DNA from: Lutjanus erythropterus
Taxonomy: Eukaryota; Chordata; Actinopteri; Lutjaniformes; Lutjanidae
Reading direction: 5' to 3'
Length of the DNA stretch: 64,000 bases
Assembly (NCBI GenBank): GCA_020091685.1
Contig: CM034610.1
Location: forward strand, 30,135,545 to 30,199,544
Shown here piece by piece: positions 12,728 through 23,830 of this stretch. A program made the position numbers and the translations under genes. The notes beneath the pieces are model-generated. The model searched no databases. It saw nothing but the letters and a program-made list of their open reading frames with translations, and was not told where the DNA came from. Position 1 is the first letter of the stretch; each line of letters opens with the position of its first letter.

Positions 12728-13518
12728 TAAACTTACTTTTCCATTTTTGCCAGCCACACTCCGGTAACTCTGACTCTGATTGGCCAGTACTCATTGCCTC
12801 CATTGTTTTAGTAGGTTCAAGAGGAACATGAATATGGGTGTTCCTTGAGATTTTGGCACAGCCTTTGGTGTGCCTTGGACATAGAAAGTTGGAAAATCAC
12901 TGACTCAGGCTATGAAGCCATGGAGACAGCTCTGATGGACAAAGTTGTCCCATACTTGCCAACTCTGCCAACTTTACCAGGAAACTCCTGTTTTTCATTG
13001 GCCTCTCCCTATTTCCTCCCAGGATCACAATTCTCCTGTATTTCTCCTGATTCATGACAAAGTTTCAGAACTTTTTATCTGTCTGGTGACAGGCAGGGTT
13101 TTAGTTTGAACCAACTGTTTGATGAGTATTTTTACATATGCATTGTTTTCTTTTTTATTTAGCCTATTTTTTATATTATTTTTTACAAAGTTAATTTACT
13201 TCAATAAGAAATCATAAAAATAAAAATATTTGTCATAATGTTGAGGATGAATTTAAGTCTCACAGCCTGAGGAAAGAGTCACAGTGGAGGTAAAATGTCT
13301 TATTGTATGGTGCCACTCACACTTGTCTTGTGATTGGTCAGACTATTTATCTTTTAAATTAAAATTTTAAACACAGGAATCTAAGAAACTGTCACTTCAC
13401 CCCTGCTACATGCTTGGAAGTGGAGCTGAGACAAGTGGTCCCTTAACTTTACTTCATCAGGCTTGTGATTATTTACTAATTTAAACAGAAAATCTGGGCT
13501 GGCAGTACTCAGGTAGTT
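12728..13518. other. Gene-free stretch
   Basis: No supported exon or recognised repeat boundary. The sequence is moderately AT-rich. Confidence 0.4.
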
Positions 13519-13519
13519 T

Positions 13520-13850
13520 CTTCAAAAGTCGTCTTCTTTTGGTGCTCCCATTAGGGGTCACCACAGGAGATAATCTGCTCGCCCCACACCCGGCTCCGCC
13601 CAACTCATAGATCTGCATATTTGATATGGGTTTTACTCTGGATGCCTTTCCTGAGGCAATGCTCCTCATTAATCTGGGCTTGAGACCTGCAGTCAGAAAT
13701 GCTCTGGTTTGTGGATCCCCGCTGAACCTGGGATTCAGTGTCTTGCCCCAGGACGTTTCCACATGTGGTCAGGCGGAGGTGGGGATCAAACTGACAGCCC
13801 TGTGATCAGAAGACGACCCGCTCTACCACCTGAGCCACAGCTGACCCACT
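13520..13850 (-). mobile_element. tRNA-derived SINE-like element
   Basis: On the - strand the head (from about 13,850) has an A-box-like TGGCTCAGGTGGTAGAGCG and a B-box-like GTTTGATCCCC, spaced as in a tRNA. The body contains AGGAAAGGCATCCAGAGT and ends near the family's GGTGACCCCTAATGGGAGC block. This is a characteristic teleost SINE layout. The tRNA part is mutated and lacks a full cloverleaf, so it is not called as a tRNA gene. Confidence 0.7.
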
Positions 13851-14715
13851 TTGCAGTTTTTTTCACTTACTAACAAGCATCAGTCAACACTGAAACCACT
13901 TTTTCATAACTCCTCATACAGTCTGCAGCATTACCAACATGGATCTTGGTCAAACAGTTGATCTCACCTCCAAAACTCACTCAAACCACCAAAACTCTTC
14001 ACACGTCTCTAAATAAGCTTGTTAGACCAAAATAAAGAGAACAATTCTCACTCAGAAAGCAAACCTGTCACTCACTGATCTAAAAACACAAACCACAGAG
14101 AGCATTACATAAATGATGACCTTTTATTTATGAAGTTTGAATGATTTATCTCAAAACAGAATAAATATAATCTTTGCAGAGAGTACACTTACTTATGAAA
14201 AACTGAATAGACAGTTGAAGCAAACAGACATCCCTGAATTTTCAGCACTACAGTAATGATGTACTCATAAAAAATATGGTATAATCACTCATGAGTGTCC
14301 CATTTTGTCTGTCCAGTAACACAACAACTGCAAACCACAAACAGGACACCTGTGTTTTCAGCTGAAGTTGTAATCAGTTGTGTTGGGAATGATCATTATT
14401 TCATTTTATTGTAAGTAGTCTGCTAAGATTGTCTATATGTTTCAAAATGGTTGCTGCAAAAACATTTTGATCTCACTCTGTTTTATGTAATTTTGAAAAC
14501 AGCGTGCTGCAGATAGACAGTGTTTTACCGGTGGTAATGTATAACTGAGAAAAGTTTGTAGGTTTTGGAAAATGTGGTCTGTGAATGCATTTTGTTTGAC
14601 AGCAGTGTTTGGTCTATTTTGACTGTGTGAAAAGTTCTGAAAGTGTGACTTCAGTTTTGACAGACTCCTGTTAGCAACTGAGAAAAACTTATTAAAAAAT
14701 AGTGTAATTAAACTT
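13851..14715. other. Gene-free stretch
   Basis: AT-rich sequence. No exon is supported; the 94-codon - strand frame at 14,442-14,726 has no recognisable motif. Confidence 0.4.
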
Positions 14716-15415
14716 TCATTCGTCACTCCCTCAAAATTGCCTCACTCATTCGTGAGATTGGGACAAAACCATATTTTGAGTTTTTTTTTTTTTTTCATTT
14801 TTATTCTCCAATTATGCTATCTTTTAAAAAATCTAACTCTTAGCTATTAAACCTTGTAACATCCAAACCTCCAAGTGATTACATTTCAAATTAAATGTAA
14901 ATGTCGACTCAATTCAGTTTTCCATCTGACAGAGCTGATGTCTACATTCTTGTTGTTGCTCAGAGTTCTCTGAATATTAATCAAAATACACATTTACCAT
15001 AATTCTTATGTAGCTTTGATTTAGAAGGACTACAGAGTTGACATGATATGGTTGAGACACATCTGATAGGAATATTATTGAATGAATTTGTCTAAAAATA
15101 TAAAGTTCACCAGTGCTTGAGCAGTATTCCCTCCAGGAGTGAGACAGGGGTCCTCAAGATATAGTTAAGTCTTTTTATGCCTGATTAAATCTGACGGAGT
15201 TGACGGAAATCTGTGACACAACTTTAAAAGGCCAACATTTTCATTTAAAAGATCGATTTTAAAACAAAGATGATTATAATAGCATGTTTTACATCCGTGT
15301 TATGAGTAGATATTGTTAGTTTTAGATTTTGAAGACTTTTAACACATTTTTAAATTGCTTGAAGTTGTTCATTCTTGTCTGGAACAAGGATGTTTTCTGC
15401 CAGTTTAGAAATTTA
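14716..15415 (+). repeat. Dispersed repeat family X, copy 1
   Basis: It shares ordered blocks with 21,790-22,260: a CGTGAGATTGGGACAAAACC-like block, AATCAAAATACACATTT, CATAATTCTTATGTAGCTTT, CCAGTGCTTGAGCAGTATTC, GAGACAGGGGTCCTCAAG and GTTAGTTTTAGATTTTGAAG. The block TTCCATCTGACAGAGCTGA also recurs at about 60,875. No termini or coding capacity are recognised, so it is an unclassified interspersed repeat. Confidence 0.55.
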
Positions 15416-15694
15416 ATTATTATCATTATTTTATTTAATTGCTTATTATTAGGCCTTCATAGTATACCGTATGGATACAGGGTTACATGGCCAGGTCAGG
15501 CTGTAGAGACACGTCACATGACAACCTATAGTTTGTCATTTTCCATCAGTGTGTGCGATCTTTTCGTCAGACTGTTTGTTGTGTGTTTCCACATTTTCTT
15601 GGATGTATTTCACTCCATTTTGTCAGACTGTCTTTCTATCTGACTGTGTGTTGTGTTATGGAATCTAGTGGGAGAATAGTCATGCCTGAAGGAG

Positions 15695-15920
15695 TGTGAG
15701 TATGTGTGTGTGTGTGTGTGTGTGTGTCTGTGTCTGTGTGTATATGTGTGTGTGTGCAGGTGTGTGTGTGTGAGCACGCACGCTCATGGTCAGTAGAGCG
15801 AGAGTCACAGCCCCAATGCTGATGTTGGCCGACAGTGCCCTGAGGACAGAAGAGAGAGCATGCGCAAACATGTACGTATATGCACACACACACACATACA
15901 CACACACACACACACAGAGT
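15695..15920. repeat. Paired (GT)n and (CA)n microsatellites
   Basis: GT-rich tract at about 15,695-15,775 and CA-rich tract at about 15,883-15,918, facing each other around a ~100-bp non-repetitive island. Being opposite in sense they could form a stem with the island as loop. Open frames here are mostly simple-sequence translation. Confidence 0.85.
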
Positions 15921-16034
15921 CATTATGTAATAACAGGGCATAGAATCATAGGGGAGAAAGAGGAGAAAGAGAAGAGAGAAGCTGAGAGTGTAGATACACT
16001 CTCATACACCCTCTACTGGCCTTGCACTGCTCTC

Positions 16035-16230
16035 ACAGACACACACACACTTACACACACATGTCACAGTTACCAACACTGATCATTCACTTGTTCTCTC
16101 TGGCCCTGACAGGCAGGGAACTCCTAATGAAATGGCTCTCTGGGCAAAGAGCTTCACGTAATGAACACTCAGGCGCACACACACACACACACACACACAA
16201 AACACACACACACATGCACATACACACAAA
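16035..16230. repeat. (CA)n microsatellites
   Basis: Several CA tracts, the longest at about 16,172-16,215. Open frames across them are His/Thr artefacts. Confidence 0.85.
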
Positions 16231-16689
16231 GTTAGGACTTTTCAGGGAATTTCAACTTGTGTCTGTCATCCCATCAACCAGACACCGATGTGGACAAACC
16301 AACCAATGACAGATGAGTATGTAATGATGTACAGATGAATAAATGAGTGTCATTTAGTCTATTTCTGTCAAAGTTCATGAAAAACGTCATTATTTCATGT
16401 TAGTTTTAATAATTCACGTCTCTCTTACATCACTTTTGACATGCAATCAGGCACCATGGACCGCAGAGGGACGGTTAAACTCTGTTATGTAAGCACCGGT
16501 CCAACTCCCATCAGCCAACACCATCTGACATCATGATGTCAGACCACGTCAGTTTGGGATTTTGGAGGCTTTTTCCTGTTTGCTCTCACTCGGTGATGAA
16601 GTTTGGTTTAATTTTTTATCAGGACTGCCAATCCTTCAGCTCCCAATGTGATATTCATGGCAGCCCAATTCTGCCAGTGACAAGCCCAT

Positions 16690-17292
16690 TGTAAGTCATG
16701 ATTATTAGATGAAAAGTCAAAATTATGAGATAAAACGTCAAAATTATGATAAAAAGTCCTACTTATGAGAAAAAAATCAAAATTACAAGATCATTAAATC
16801 TAAATTATAAGGTAAAAGTCATAATTATGAGACACAAAGTCAAAATTAAGAGATAAAACCTCATAATTGTGAGCTAAAAAGTCCAAATTATGAGACAGAA
16901 CATAAGAATTATGAGATAGAAAGTTATAATTATGGGATAGAATGCAAAAATTATAACGTAAAAAGTCAAAATTACGAGCTAGAACATAAAATTGTGAGAT
17001 AAGAGGTCAAAATTCTAGTCAGAAGTACTAATTATGAGATAAAAAGACAAAATTATTAAATAAAAAGTCAAAATATATGGTAAAAGTCAAAATTATGAGA
17101 GTAAACCTCATCATTGTGATCTAAAAAGTCCAAATTATAAGACCAAACATTAAATTAAAATTATGAGATCAAAATCCAAAATTATGAGATAAAAAGTCAT
17201 ATAATGATAATAAGTCTGAATTATAATTATGAGACAAAAAGTCATAATTATGGGCTAGAAAGTCAAAATTATGAGATAAAATGTCATAATCA
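16690..17292 (+). repeat. ~21-bp minisatellite (AATTATGAGATAAAAAGTC)
   Basis: About 28 degenerate units of the type AATTATGAGATAAAAAGTCA run head to tail. The same unit forms a second array at 45,170-45,425. It is AT-rich and non-coding. Confidence 0.85.
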
Positions 17293-18014
17293 TATCAGTT
17301 GCCCCATAGTGCCCCACCTATGCCCCACCCCCAACAAAAGAAAAGAAAAAACAGCAGTGGTTGACTGCTGCTAAGGAATTTAATGTGAGCTAAAAGACTA
17401 TTTTTAAAGGACTGATTTACACAAAATATTTACTAGAGCCTTGAATTCGGTCAGAGATATAAGACTCCTCACTCTACTTTTGTCTTTCAGAAAATTGAGA
17501 GTGACCATAGCAGAAAACATTCCCATTGTCTTCCCCGTCTCTGTCCATACATTAAGGACAGACAGCAGATATACTGTATTTCTAATTTATGACACCCGTG
17601 TCAGTGCAAAAGAATTCAGTGGAAATCCTGAACACAAGTGAAACAATGTGTAAATGAGTTTTGAGTTTCCCTTCATGCCCCCCCTCTTTATATTCTGCCT
17701 TTGTTCCTGAGTTCCTGCTCAGCTGGTTACATGTTTGTCTTTTTTAGATTCAAATGTTACCCTATATGTGGATGAAAGGACTGGGGATTAATTAGAATTA
17801 CTGTATCTGATCTTCCATCAGAGGAGATTAGCAGCAGTTATTGAAGCCAAAACATCCCTAAACAAAGGGTTCCAAAATGTTCTGCGAGCAAGAACCGCAG
17901 ACAGGACCCAGCAGCCCCGAGGTCCTGATCCTAACACCCCCCTGCTCCGATAAAAACAAGGCTGCTGAGGATTTAATCGAGACATTGTGTTGGAAAGTGG
18001 TGATTGTCAGGATG

Positions 18015-18016
<2 letters not shown>
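17293..18016. other. Gene-free stretch
   Basis: No exon or recognised repeat is supported. The sequence is less AT-rich near 17,870-17,990. Confidence 0.4.

Positions 18017-18056
<40 letters not shown>
18017..18056. repeat. (GT)20 microsatellite
   Basis: Uninterrupted GT tract of about 40 bases followed by GGTGGCGGTGGTGGTG. Confidence 0.95.
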
Positions 18057-18057
<1 letters not shown>

Positions 18058-18434
18058 TGGCGGTGGTGGTGCTATGGAGGCACTAATCTGGCCTTGTTCT
18101 GAAAAGAGTTTCATCCTCACTGCAGGGGGCCTGTGGGGACCTAACATCCACGTCGTCCCATCATCCCCCAGTCGCCCTCCTCATGTACCCTGTGACCTCC
18201 CTCATGCCCCTCCCCCCTCAGTTAACTCTCTGTCCTTACGCCACATCTTCCCTGGACCTCCTGTTACAGAGGCTTTGTTGTCCTAAATCTCACCGCAACC
18301 TTGTTTGGTGAAGAACAGGATGTGTGTGTAAAATTACAGAGATCAAATATTAAAAAGTGGAGTCTGATGAGTTTGGATTCTGTGTGATCACACCAGATTT
18401 AGCCAACAGTAATGTAAGAAAGGCTTTATTTTCT

Positions 18435-18925
18435 TTACCTTGCGAGGCAGCTGGATTTGCAAGATCACACGAGAATCCATCTTTCCAGGCTTCAAGTTGT
18501 CCATTTGTGTCTGCACCAAAAGTGATGCAGTCAATCAGTGTCCAAGGAGGAACTACTGGCAGCTACGAGCGTGGTTTTATGTGTGATGACAGTGAGAGAC
18601 GTCCATGGAAGCAACCCATCTCAAACAACCAATGGCGGCTCCTGAAGAGGTTAGCGTAGATACTGTGATAATATCAGTTATATCAGAACTGGAGAGAATT
18701 TCTTCATTGAAAGAAGAGCAAAGAACAACACTGAAGGTTTTTCTCCATGTTTTCACTCTGCTCCAGACCAGCTTCGGCAAGAGTTTGATCTGATTGGTTG
18801 AACATAATTCGTGCTAGACATGATAGACAGATGTGTTCATGGTTGAAAGTACTTACCCTTTTCCAAACGGTTTCTAAGGACATCTTCACAGATGTTTCTG
18901 TGTAACAAACCATCTGGTATGTTAG
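18435..18925 (+). repeat. Repeat family H, copy 1 (carries helicase-like start)
   Basis: It begins CTTGCGAGGCAGCTGGATTT and ends around AACCATCTGGTATGTTAGGT. Shared blocks with 43,575-43,870 and, inverted, 34,515-34,925 include GGAACTACTGGCAGCTAC, TTGATCTGATTGGTTGAA and CATGATAGACAGATG. The middle encodes the helicase-like frame described separately. Element class is unknown; no clear terminal repeats or target-site duplication were found. Confidence 0.6.
18632..18793 (+). pseudogene. RecQ-like helicase N-terminal fragment
   Basis: A 53-codon frame starts at an ATG in good context and begins MAAPEEVSVDTVI. It continues with SELERISSLKEEQRTTL and ends LLQTSFGKSLI before a stop. The LKEEQ...LK block followed by xxTxFGKSLI matches the start of a RecQ-type helicase domain, where motif I (Walker A) is usually LPTGFGKS or MPTGGGKS; here it reads LQTSFGKS. 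Everything after motif I is absent, so it cannot be an active helicase. The inverted copy near 34.68 kb keeps the same peptide start, which shows the fragment is part of the repeat. Family assignment is from motif resemblance only. Confidence 0.45.
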
Positions 18926-19199
18926 GTTATGTGCTAAAGCCCTTTCAGACTGCTGGGTTCAGTGCAAGCTTGCACACAAACTTCAACATGGTGGGGTTCA
19001 AGCTCGCCAAGCTATGCGCAACACAGTGTGCACTGCTTTAGCAGCACAACGAAAAGCAGCCCAGACCAAACACAAGCCACTGAAAATTATGAGGTTGGTG
19101 GCCAAGTGGCTCCATTAGTATAGCAAACGCTTTATGTGCCAAGGTTGTGAGTCCTTTGCAGTGATATTTTTGGGGGGTCTGTACGAAACAAGCATGTTT

Positions 19200-19342
19200 T
19201 CTTTCATCTGGAGAACAAAATGTACGCATTTTTTCTATTACAAAAAAATGCAATTTAGTTCTGGTTCTGCGATTTGGATGTTGCCCTTAATTGGCCTTAT
19301 TGCGATCTCAATAATTTCGTGATTAATTTCGCAACCCTAGTT
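19200..19342 (-). mobile_element. hAT-type MITE end fragment
   Basis: It ends GTGATTAATTTCGCAACCCTAG, the inverted form of a TAGGGTTGCGAAATTAATC terminus, with TCTGCGATTTGGATG and CTTATTGCGATC inside. These match the GGGCTGCA-type family at 6,935-7,222 and 47,407-48,063. Confidence 0.5.
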
Positions 19343-19759
19343 AATGTTGAATTTTACTCTAAACTTAAATAAATTGTGTATTTGTAGCCATTTTTGCACC
19401 ATGGGACCATGTGGAGCTTAATTCACAATTTCTAACAACTAGAAGGTTTTTGTGAACAGTTTTTATACATAGCAGCATATTGCTGCCACACTGGAAAAAA
19501 GAAAACTGCTCAGAATCATGCTCTGACTTGAAATGTTGATTCTTATAACAAGATGTTTCTCACGTTATAGCCAGAAATAATCATACTATAACACCATACA
19601 AGAACTCTTCTGATTTACGGTATAACAAGGTTTCATGATAACATGATAATTTGTTATCACAAAAAGATTCAGTATAGAATATGACTGATACTGTTATAAG
19701 GTGACATTATGAAAATATTAATTATCACATTCTAATAGTCTAAGTTGTCATTATAATGC

Positions 19760-20135
19760 AAAACATTCATACGAGCTCTTTCCCTCTGGCAAACGATAGA
19801 GTTCCCCACTGTAAACTTAACCGGTTTAAAAAATCATTTGTTCCTACCTCCATTAAGCTTTTAAATAATGCTGTTTGAGGCTGCAGGGATTGTGCAATAG
19901 TTTCATGGTGTTTTTACCACAGGATATGTGCAATATTTGTTATGTTCTATGTATATGCAATATGTTGGAATGTGCAATGTGGATTATGTGCAATTTATTA
20001 TGTTGTTTGATTTAGCGCAACTGAGGAGACATGTTTGTGTGCAGCACGTGAGTCCAAGACAAATTTCCCCATGGGGACAATAAATTATTATATCATGTTG
20101 CATCGCATTGTATCGTATCATATCGTATGTTTAAT
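19760..20135 (+). mobile_element. LINE 3' end (L2/CR1-like), decayed
   Basis: A frame-shifted and stop-interrupted remnant reads FPSGKR, then KLNRFKKSFVPTSIKLLN, then a stop. This resembles the extreme C terminus of fish non-LTR retrotransposon ORF2 proteins. It is followed by a 3' UTR ending AATTTCCCCATGGGGACAAT, AAA, and a short degenerate repeat tail of the type ATCGTATCAT. It is a 5'-truncated, inactive insertion on the + strand. Confidence 0.7.
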
Positions 20136-20477
20136 GATACAACAATAACATGATAATAACTTGAAAGTAAAATAATAATATGCTATGATTGCTTTTGCAG
20201 AGAATAATTTGTTTGCTCTTGTTGTCTTTTATCAATGGAGTCTACTGGTCACTTTAACATACAGTGGATCAAATCTGTGAGACTATTCAACATGATATCA
20301 ACAAATAAAAACATATTTTCCACGAATAAAAAGAAAAATTAGTGACATAAAAAAATAAATAATCTTTCAGTCTGTGGATACTCTTATTTTGGAATTAAAG
20401 TCTTAAATAGAGAAACATCTGTCTCTGTTCTGTAGTGTTCTGTCATGTTGTGGCCTGGCATGGCAACAGAGAAGCTG

Positions 20478-20481
<4 letters not shown>

Positions 20482-20511
<30 letters not shown>
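20482..20511. repeat. (GT)n microsatellite
   Basis: About 15 GT units followed by TTTGCATGATGGGGGAGGG. Short CA and GT tracts also occur at 20,799-20,840. Confidence 0.9.
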
Positions 20512-20515
<4 letters not shown>

Positions 20516-21250
20516 ATGATGGGGGAGGGTGGGGGACACACCCATCTGTCTATTTACAGCAGCATGGGGAGATTTCGCTAAATATCTAATCCATCTAATC
20601 CTCACTGAAGCTACGGGGAACATGCAGTGGTGACAACTGACCACTAGAGGGCGAGCTGACTGTTTACTGCTGAGGGAAGTTAAAGACTCATATTTACTCA
20701 CAATGAAGGGGAAACATGTAAGGAAGAGTTTGTGTACACGTGGTGGATGACAAGATAGTGCGAAGATATGTAGCTTTCATACACACACTTGAAACAAACA
20801 CACACACACACAGCTCCCTACATGTGTGTGTGTGTGTGTGAGACAGCACGTGACCTCAGCATCAGTGGTCCAGGCGTGTTGGAACTTCTCTGCAGGGATG
20901 ACTGTCCCGGCCCGATCACATGTAAATTGCTGATTGAATTAGAGCTGTGTGGCTTCAGAGAGAGGCTCTACTTTACAGAACTATCACCTCACATCAGTGT
21001 CACTCGCCCGCAGCACAGCAGGACCACCACACACACATCTCTGTGACTTCATGTACTCTACAGAGCTCATGAACAAGTTTCACCAAAGTTCAGGAAAGTC
21101 ACACCAGGTGGCAGTTTGTCAAACCACTCTACATCACAAACTCAGAGGAGTGTTCTGTCTCTTAAAACAGACACGCCCATGGGGTGCTACAAATGACAAT
21201 GCTGTATAAAGTTTATTGAGATATTTTCTCACATGATTTTTGAGTATATA
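20512..21250. other. Gene-free stretch
   Basis: No exon with coherent splice sites. The frames at 20,789-21,209 start in simple sequence and show no family motif. Confidence 0.4.
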
Positions 21251-21251
21251 A

Positions 21252-21505
21252 AGGAGAAATCTGTAATGTATTTACTGTAATAAATCATAAATGACCACAG
21301 TGTGTCAGTATGTGAGATCAAGGAAACATGTTAAGTTGAAATAGTCGCTTCACTTGACATGAACGCTGCAGCCAAGGTGTCCAGAATAACTGTTTTGTAA
21401 GGCAGTTTCACTTTAATCAGAGGTCTAATTAATGCTGAACGTTAGCTGAATGAGCAAATGTCTGTTTTGTCTAGAGTTTGGCAGCAGTGAGACAGGCAGC
21501 CACTC
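21252..21505 (+). repeat. Dispersed repeat family Y, copy 1
   Basis: It shares GAGAAATCTGTAATGTATTT, ACTGTAATAAAT, AACATGTTAAGTTGAAATA and GAGTTTGGCAGCAGTGAGAC in order with 23,500-23,830. In both places the block lies about 2.2 kb apart in the same orientation, so it is either an old segmental duplication or an interspersed repeat. Confidence 0.55.
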
Positions 21506-21789
21506 ATCATCCAGAGTGTGTTATTTCAGAGCAGTGAGCTTTTGTTTTCAGGATAACAGACTGAACTTTACATTGACAGACAACTGACATTTATAAACAG
21601 CAACTTACAGTGGAGGACTCGTCATCGCTTATTATTGTCAATTTACAAGGTTGTGCACATCCTGCAGAGCTCCTGCAGAGCTCCTGCAGGGCTTCTGCAG
21701 AGCTTGTTTTTAATTACCATTTGTTTTTTCTGTGTCCTTTGTTTTTAGCTTTGTTTGTAAGACTTTCCAAGTAAAAAATACTTAATAGT

Positions 21790-22265
21790 TCACTCATTCT
21801 TGAGAATCGGGACAAAACTGTATTGTGTGTGCATTTTTTCATTTCACAGCATAGTCATAGTAAGTAGCAATTTTATTTTCTAAAGTTGTTCTTAATGTTA
21901 ATCAAAATACACATTTCTGAGCCATAATTCTTATTTAGCTATGATGTAGAACAGAGATGTAGATTTATGAAATTATTTACTTAAATGAAATTTAATGAAA
22001 TGATCAAAATAGAAAGTTTACCAGTGTTTGAGCAGTATTCATGCCTTTTTTAAAACCAGGAACTGAGACAGGAGTCCTTAAGGTAATCATATTTTGTTAA
22101 AAAACATAACAAGAAAATCAAAATTTACACCTATGGTATCAGTAGATGTTGTTAGTTTCAGATTTCGAAGGCTTTATTACATTTCATAACAGTGCATTTA
22201 AGTTGTGTAGTTGTGTGTTTTCTGACACAGAGCAAGTTTAGAAATTTATTCTTAAGTTTTTTATG
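21790..22265 (+). repeat. Dispersed repeat family X, copy 2
   Basis: Blocks GAGAATCGGGACAAAACTG, AATCAAAATACACATTTC, CCAGTGTTTGAGCAGTATTC, CTGAGACAGGAGTCCTTAAG and AGTTTCAGATTTCGAAGGCT are collinear with 14,716-15,415. Coding capacity is absent. Confidence 0.55.
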
Positions 22266-22793
22266 GGACATTATTTGTCCCACTTCTCGAGACTGGGTGA
22301 AACACACACAAGCTATGCTTTTTTTTCATTGTTGCTCAGTACTGTGCTCACCTTTGAACATGCTAAATTCAAACCACAATCCACCAAAATGTTTTTTTGT
22401 AAGAAAATTGCTCTAAAAATATCCTGAATAAGAGTGACCTTTTCTATTGCTGATAGTCATTATGCAAATTCACAGCCTCGATTTTGCTCTTGAATACTAA
22501 AAATTAAATGCTTGTGGCAATTTGTCTCTTTGTGTAATTCCAACGTAATTCAAATGAAATGGAAAAAGTTGCTGAGACGACAAATGTTAAGTCTTCTAAG
22601 ACAGACAGCTGGCGGTCAGAGGAGCAGTGACGTCCCCCCAGTTCACCCACTGATACAATCCCCACAGAGAGCACATGTCAATCTCACAAAGCACGGCCCA
22701 CATACCATTACACAACAGCCTTAATCTGCTGGATTTAAACCCCACCACCACTCACCACGCTCACCAGCTCACACACATGCGCACGCCCTCACA

Positions 22794-22794
<1 letters not shown>

Positions 22795-22825
<31 letters not shown>
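22795..22825. repeat. (CA)n microsatellite
   Basis: About 15 CA units within a CA-rich flank that starts near 22,770. Confidence 0.9.
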
Positions 22826-22828
<3 letters not shown>

Positions 22829-22899
22829 TCTTATCTGGCCTGTTCTGCATCCTGTCACACATCTCTGGCAGAGTTTACAGCACTTTCCTGACAAAACTT

Positions 22900-23460
22900 T
22901 GACTGATTACAACAATTTAATTCAAAACAGCATTGGAGCTATTCGAGGGCGTTACATTTACCACCACTGAATGCCATTTAGCTGTTGCCACATATTTGTA
23001 TTATACTGATGCATGTGCATCGCCTGCACACAAACTAAATGCATAACAAGCACTCCGGGCTTAATGTTGCCAAGATGGTGAGTGGTATCAGGAGTCATTT
23101 ACTTTGTAGGCTCCTGCTTGGACTGTTGCTGCCAGCTCGGCTTACTCACCTGAAGTAAACCTGCTGCTACTGTGGAAACACTCTGCAGGCTTCACGCTGC
23201 CGCCAATATACCTTGTCACAGTCTATTTAACACACACAGCTTTCACTATTCATGTGCTCCATCTGGCATTGATGTTTGCTGTCATCTACACTGTGTTTTA
23301 ATATGATTTGTATTGATTATGTGTACAGCCGACATTTAAACTCTCATGTGTCTGATTTGATTTGATTTAGAAGGTTGGATATTATATCATGGGCACATCA
23401 AGTCACTTTGAAAGCGTGGTAATGGCATGTGCAACAGAGATCTATAATATAATTCAGTCA
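22900..23460. other. Unique non-repetitive stretch
   Basis: No repeat family or exon is recognised. The segment has balanced composition and lies between repeats. It is a reasonable place to test for conserved non-coding sequence, but nothing in the window alone proves function. Confidence 0.25.
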
Positions 23461-23499
23461 CACAACCAACTGTAGTAATGCCAATGGTGGTATTGGATG

Positions 23500-23830
23500 T
23501 TAATGGAGAAATCTGTAATATATTTACTGTAATAAATGGTAAGATGACTGCAACATGCCATCAGAGATCACAGAAAACATGTTAAGTTGAAATACACTCT
23601 ACTCTGACAACAAAGTTCCATCCATGGTCCCTCCTTTGAAATTTCTAGTAACTTTTTGTTTGCCCATTTCAACTTAATTAGTGTTGAAATTAATACCGAA
23701 TGTTACCTGAATGATTAAGTATCTCTTTTTGAGTCATAAGAAATCATTAATAATCCTGTAGAAGACGTAAATGTTTGTAATGGTTAAATTGAGTAAAATG
23801 TGAATGGAGTTTGGCAGGCAGTGAGACCGT
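23500..23830 (+). repeat. Dispersed repeat family Y, copy 2
   Basis: Collinear with 21,252-21,505 (GAGAAATCTGTAATATATTT, ACTGTAATAAATGG, AACATGTTAAGTTGAAATA, GAGTTTGGCAGGCAGTGAGAC), with about 80 bp of extra sequence in the middle. Confidence 0.55.

Noticed and set aside
13780-13850. Possible tRNA gene on the - strand
   Set aside because: A- and B-box-like motifs are present, but the cloverleaf cannot be completed and the sequence continues into a SINE body.
15636-15941. 101-codon - strand frame and overlapping frames
   Set aside because: Mostly His/Thr and Cys/Val codons from CA and GT tracts; only the central ~58 bases are worth testing, and these are noted separately.
19095-19165. tRNA-like GGTGGCCAAGTGGCTCC...GGTTGTGAGTCC
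   Set aside because: Loosely box-like but spacing and stems do not fit a tRNA or a recognised SINE.
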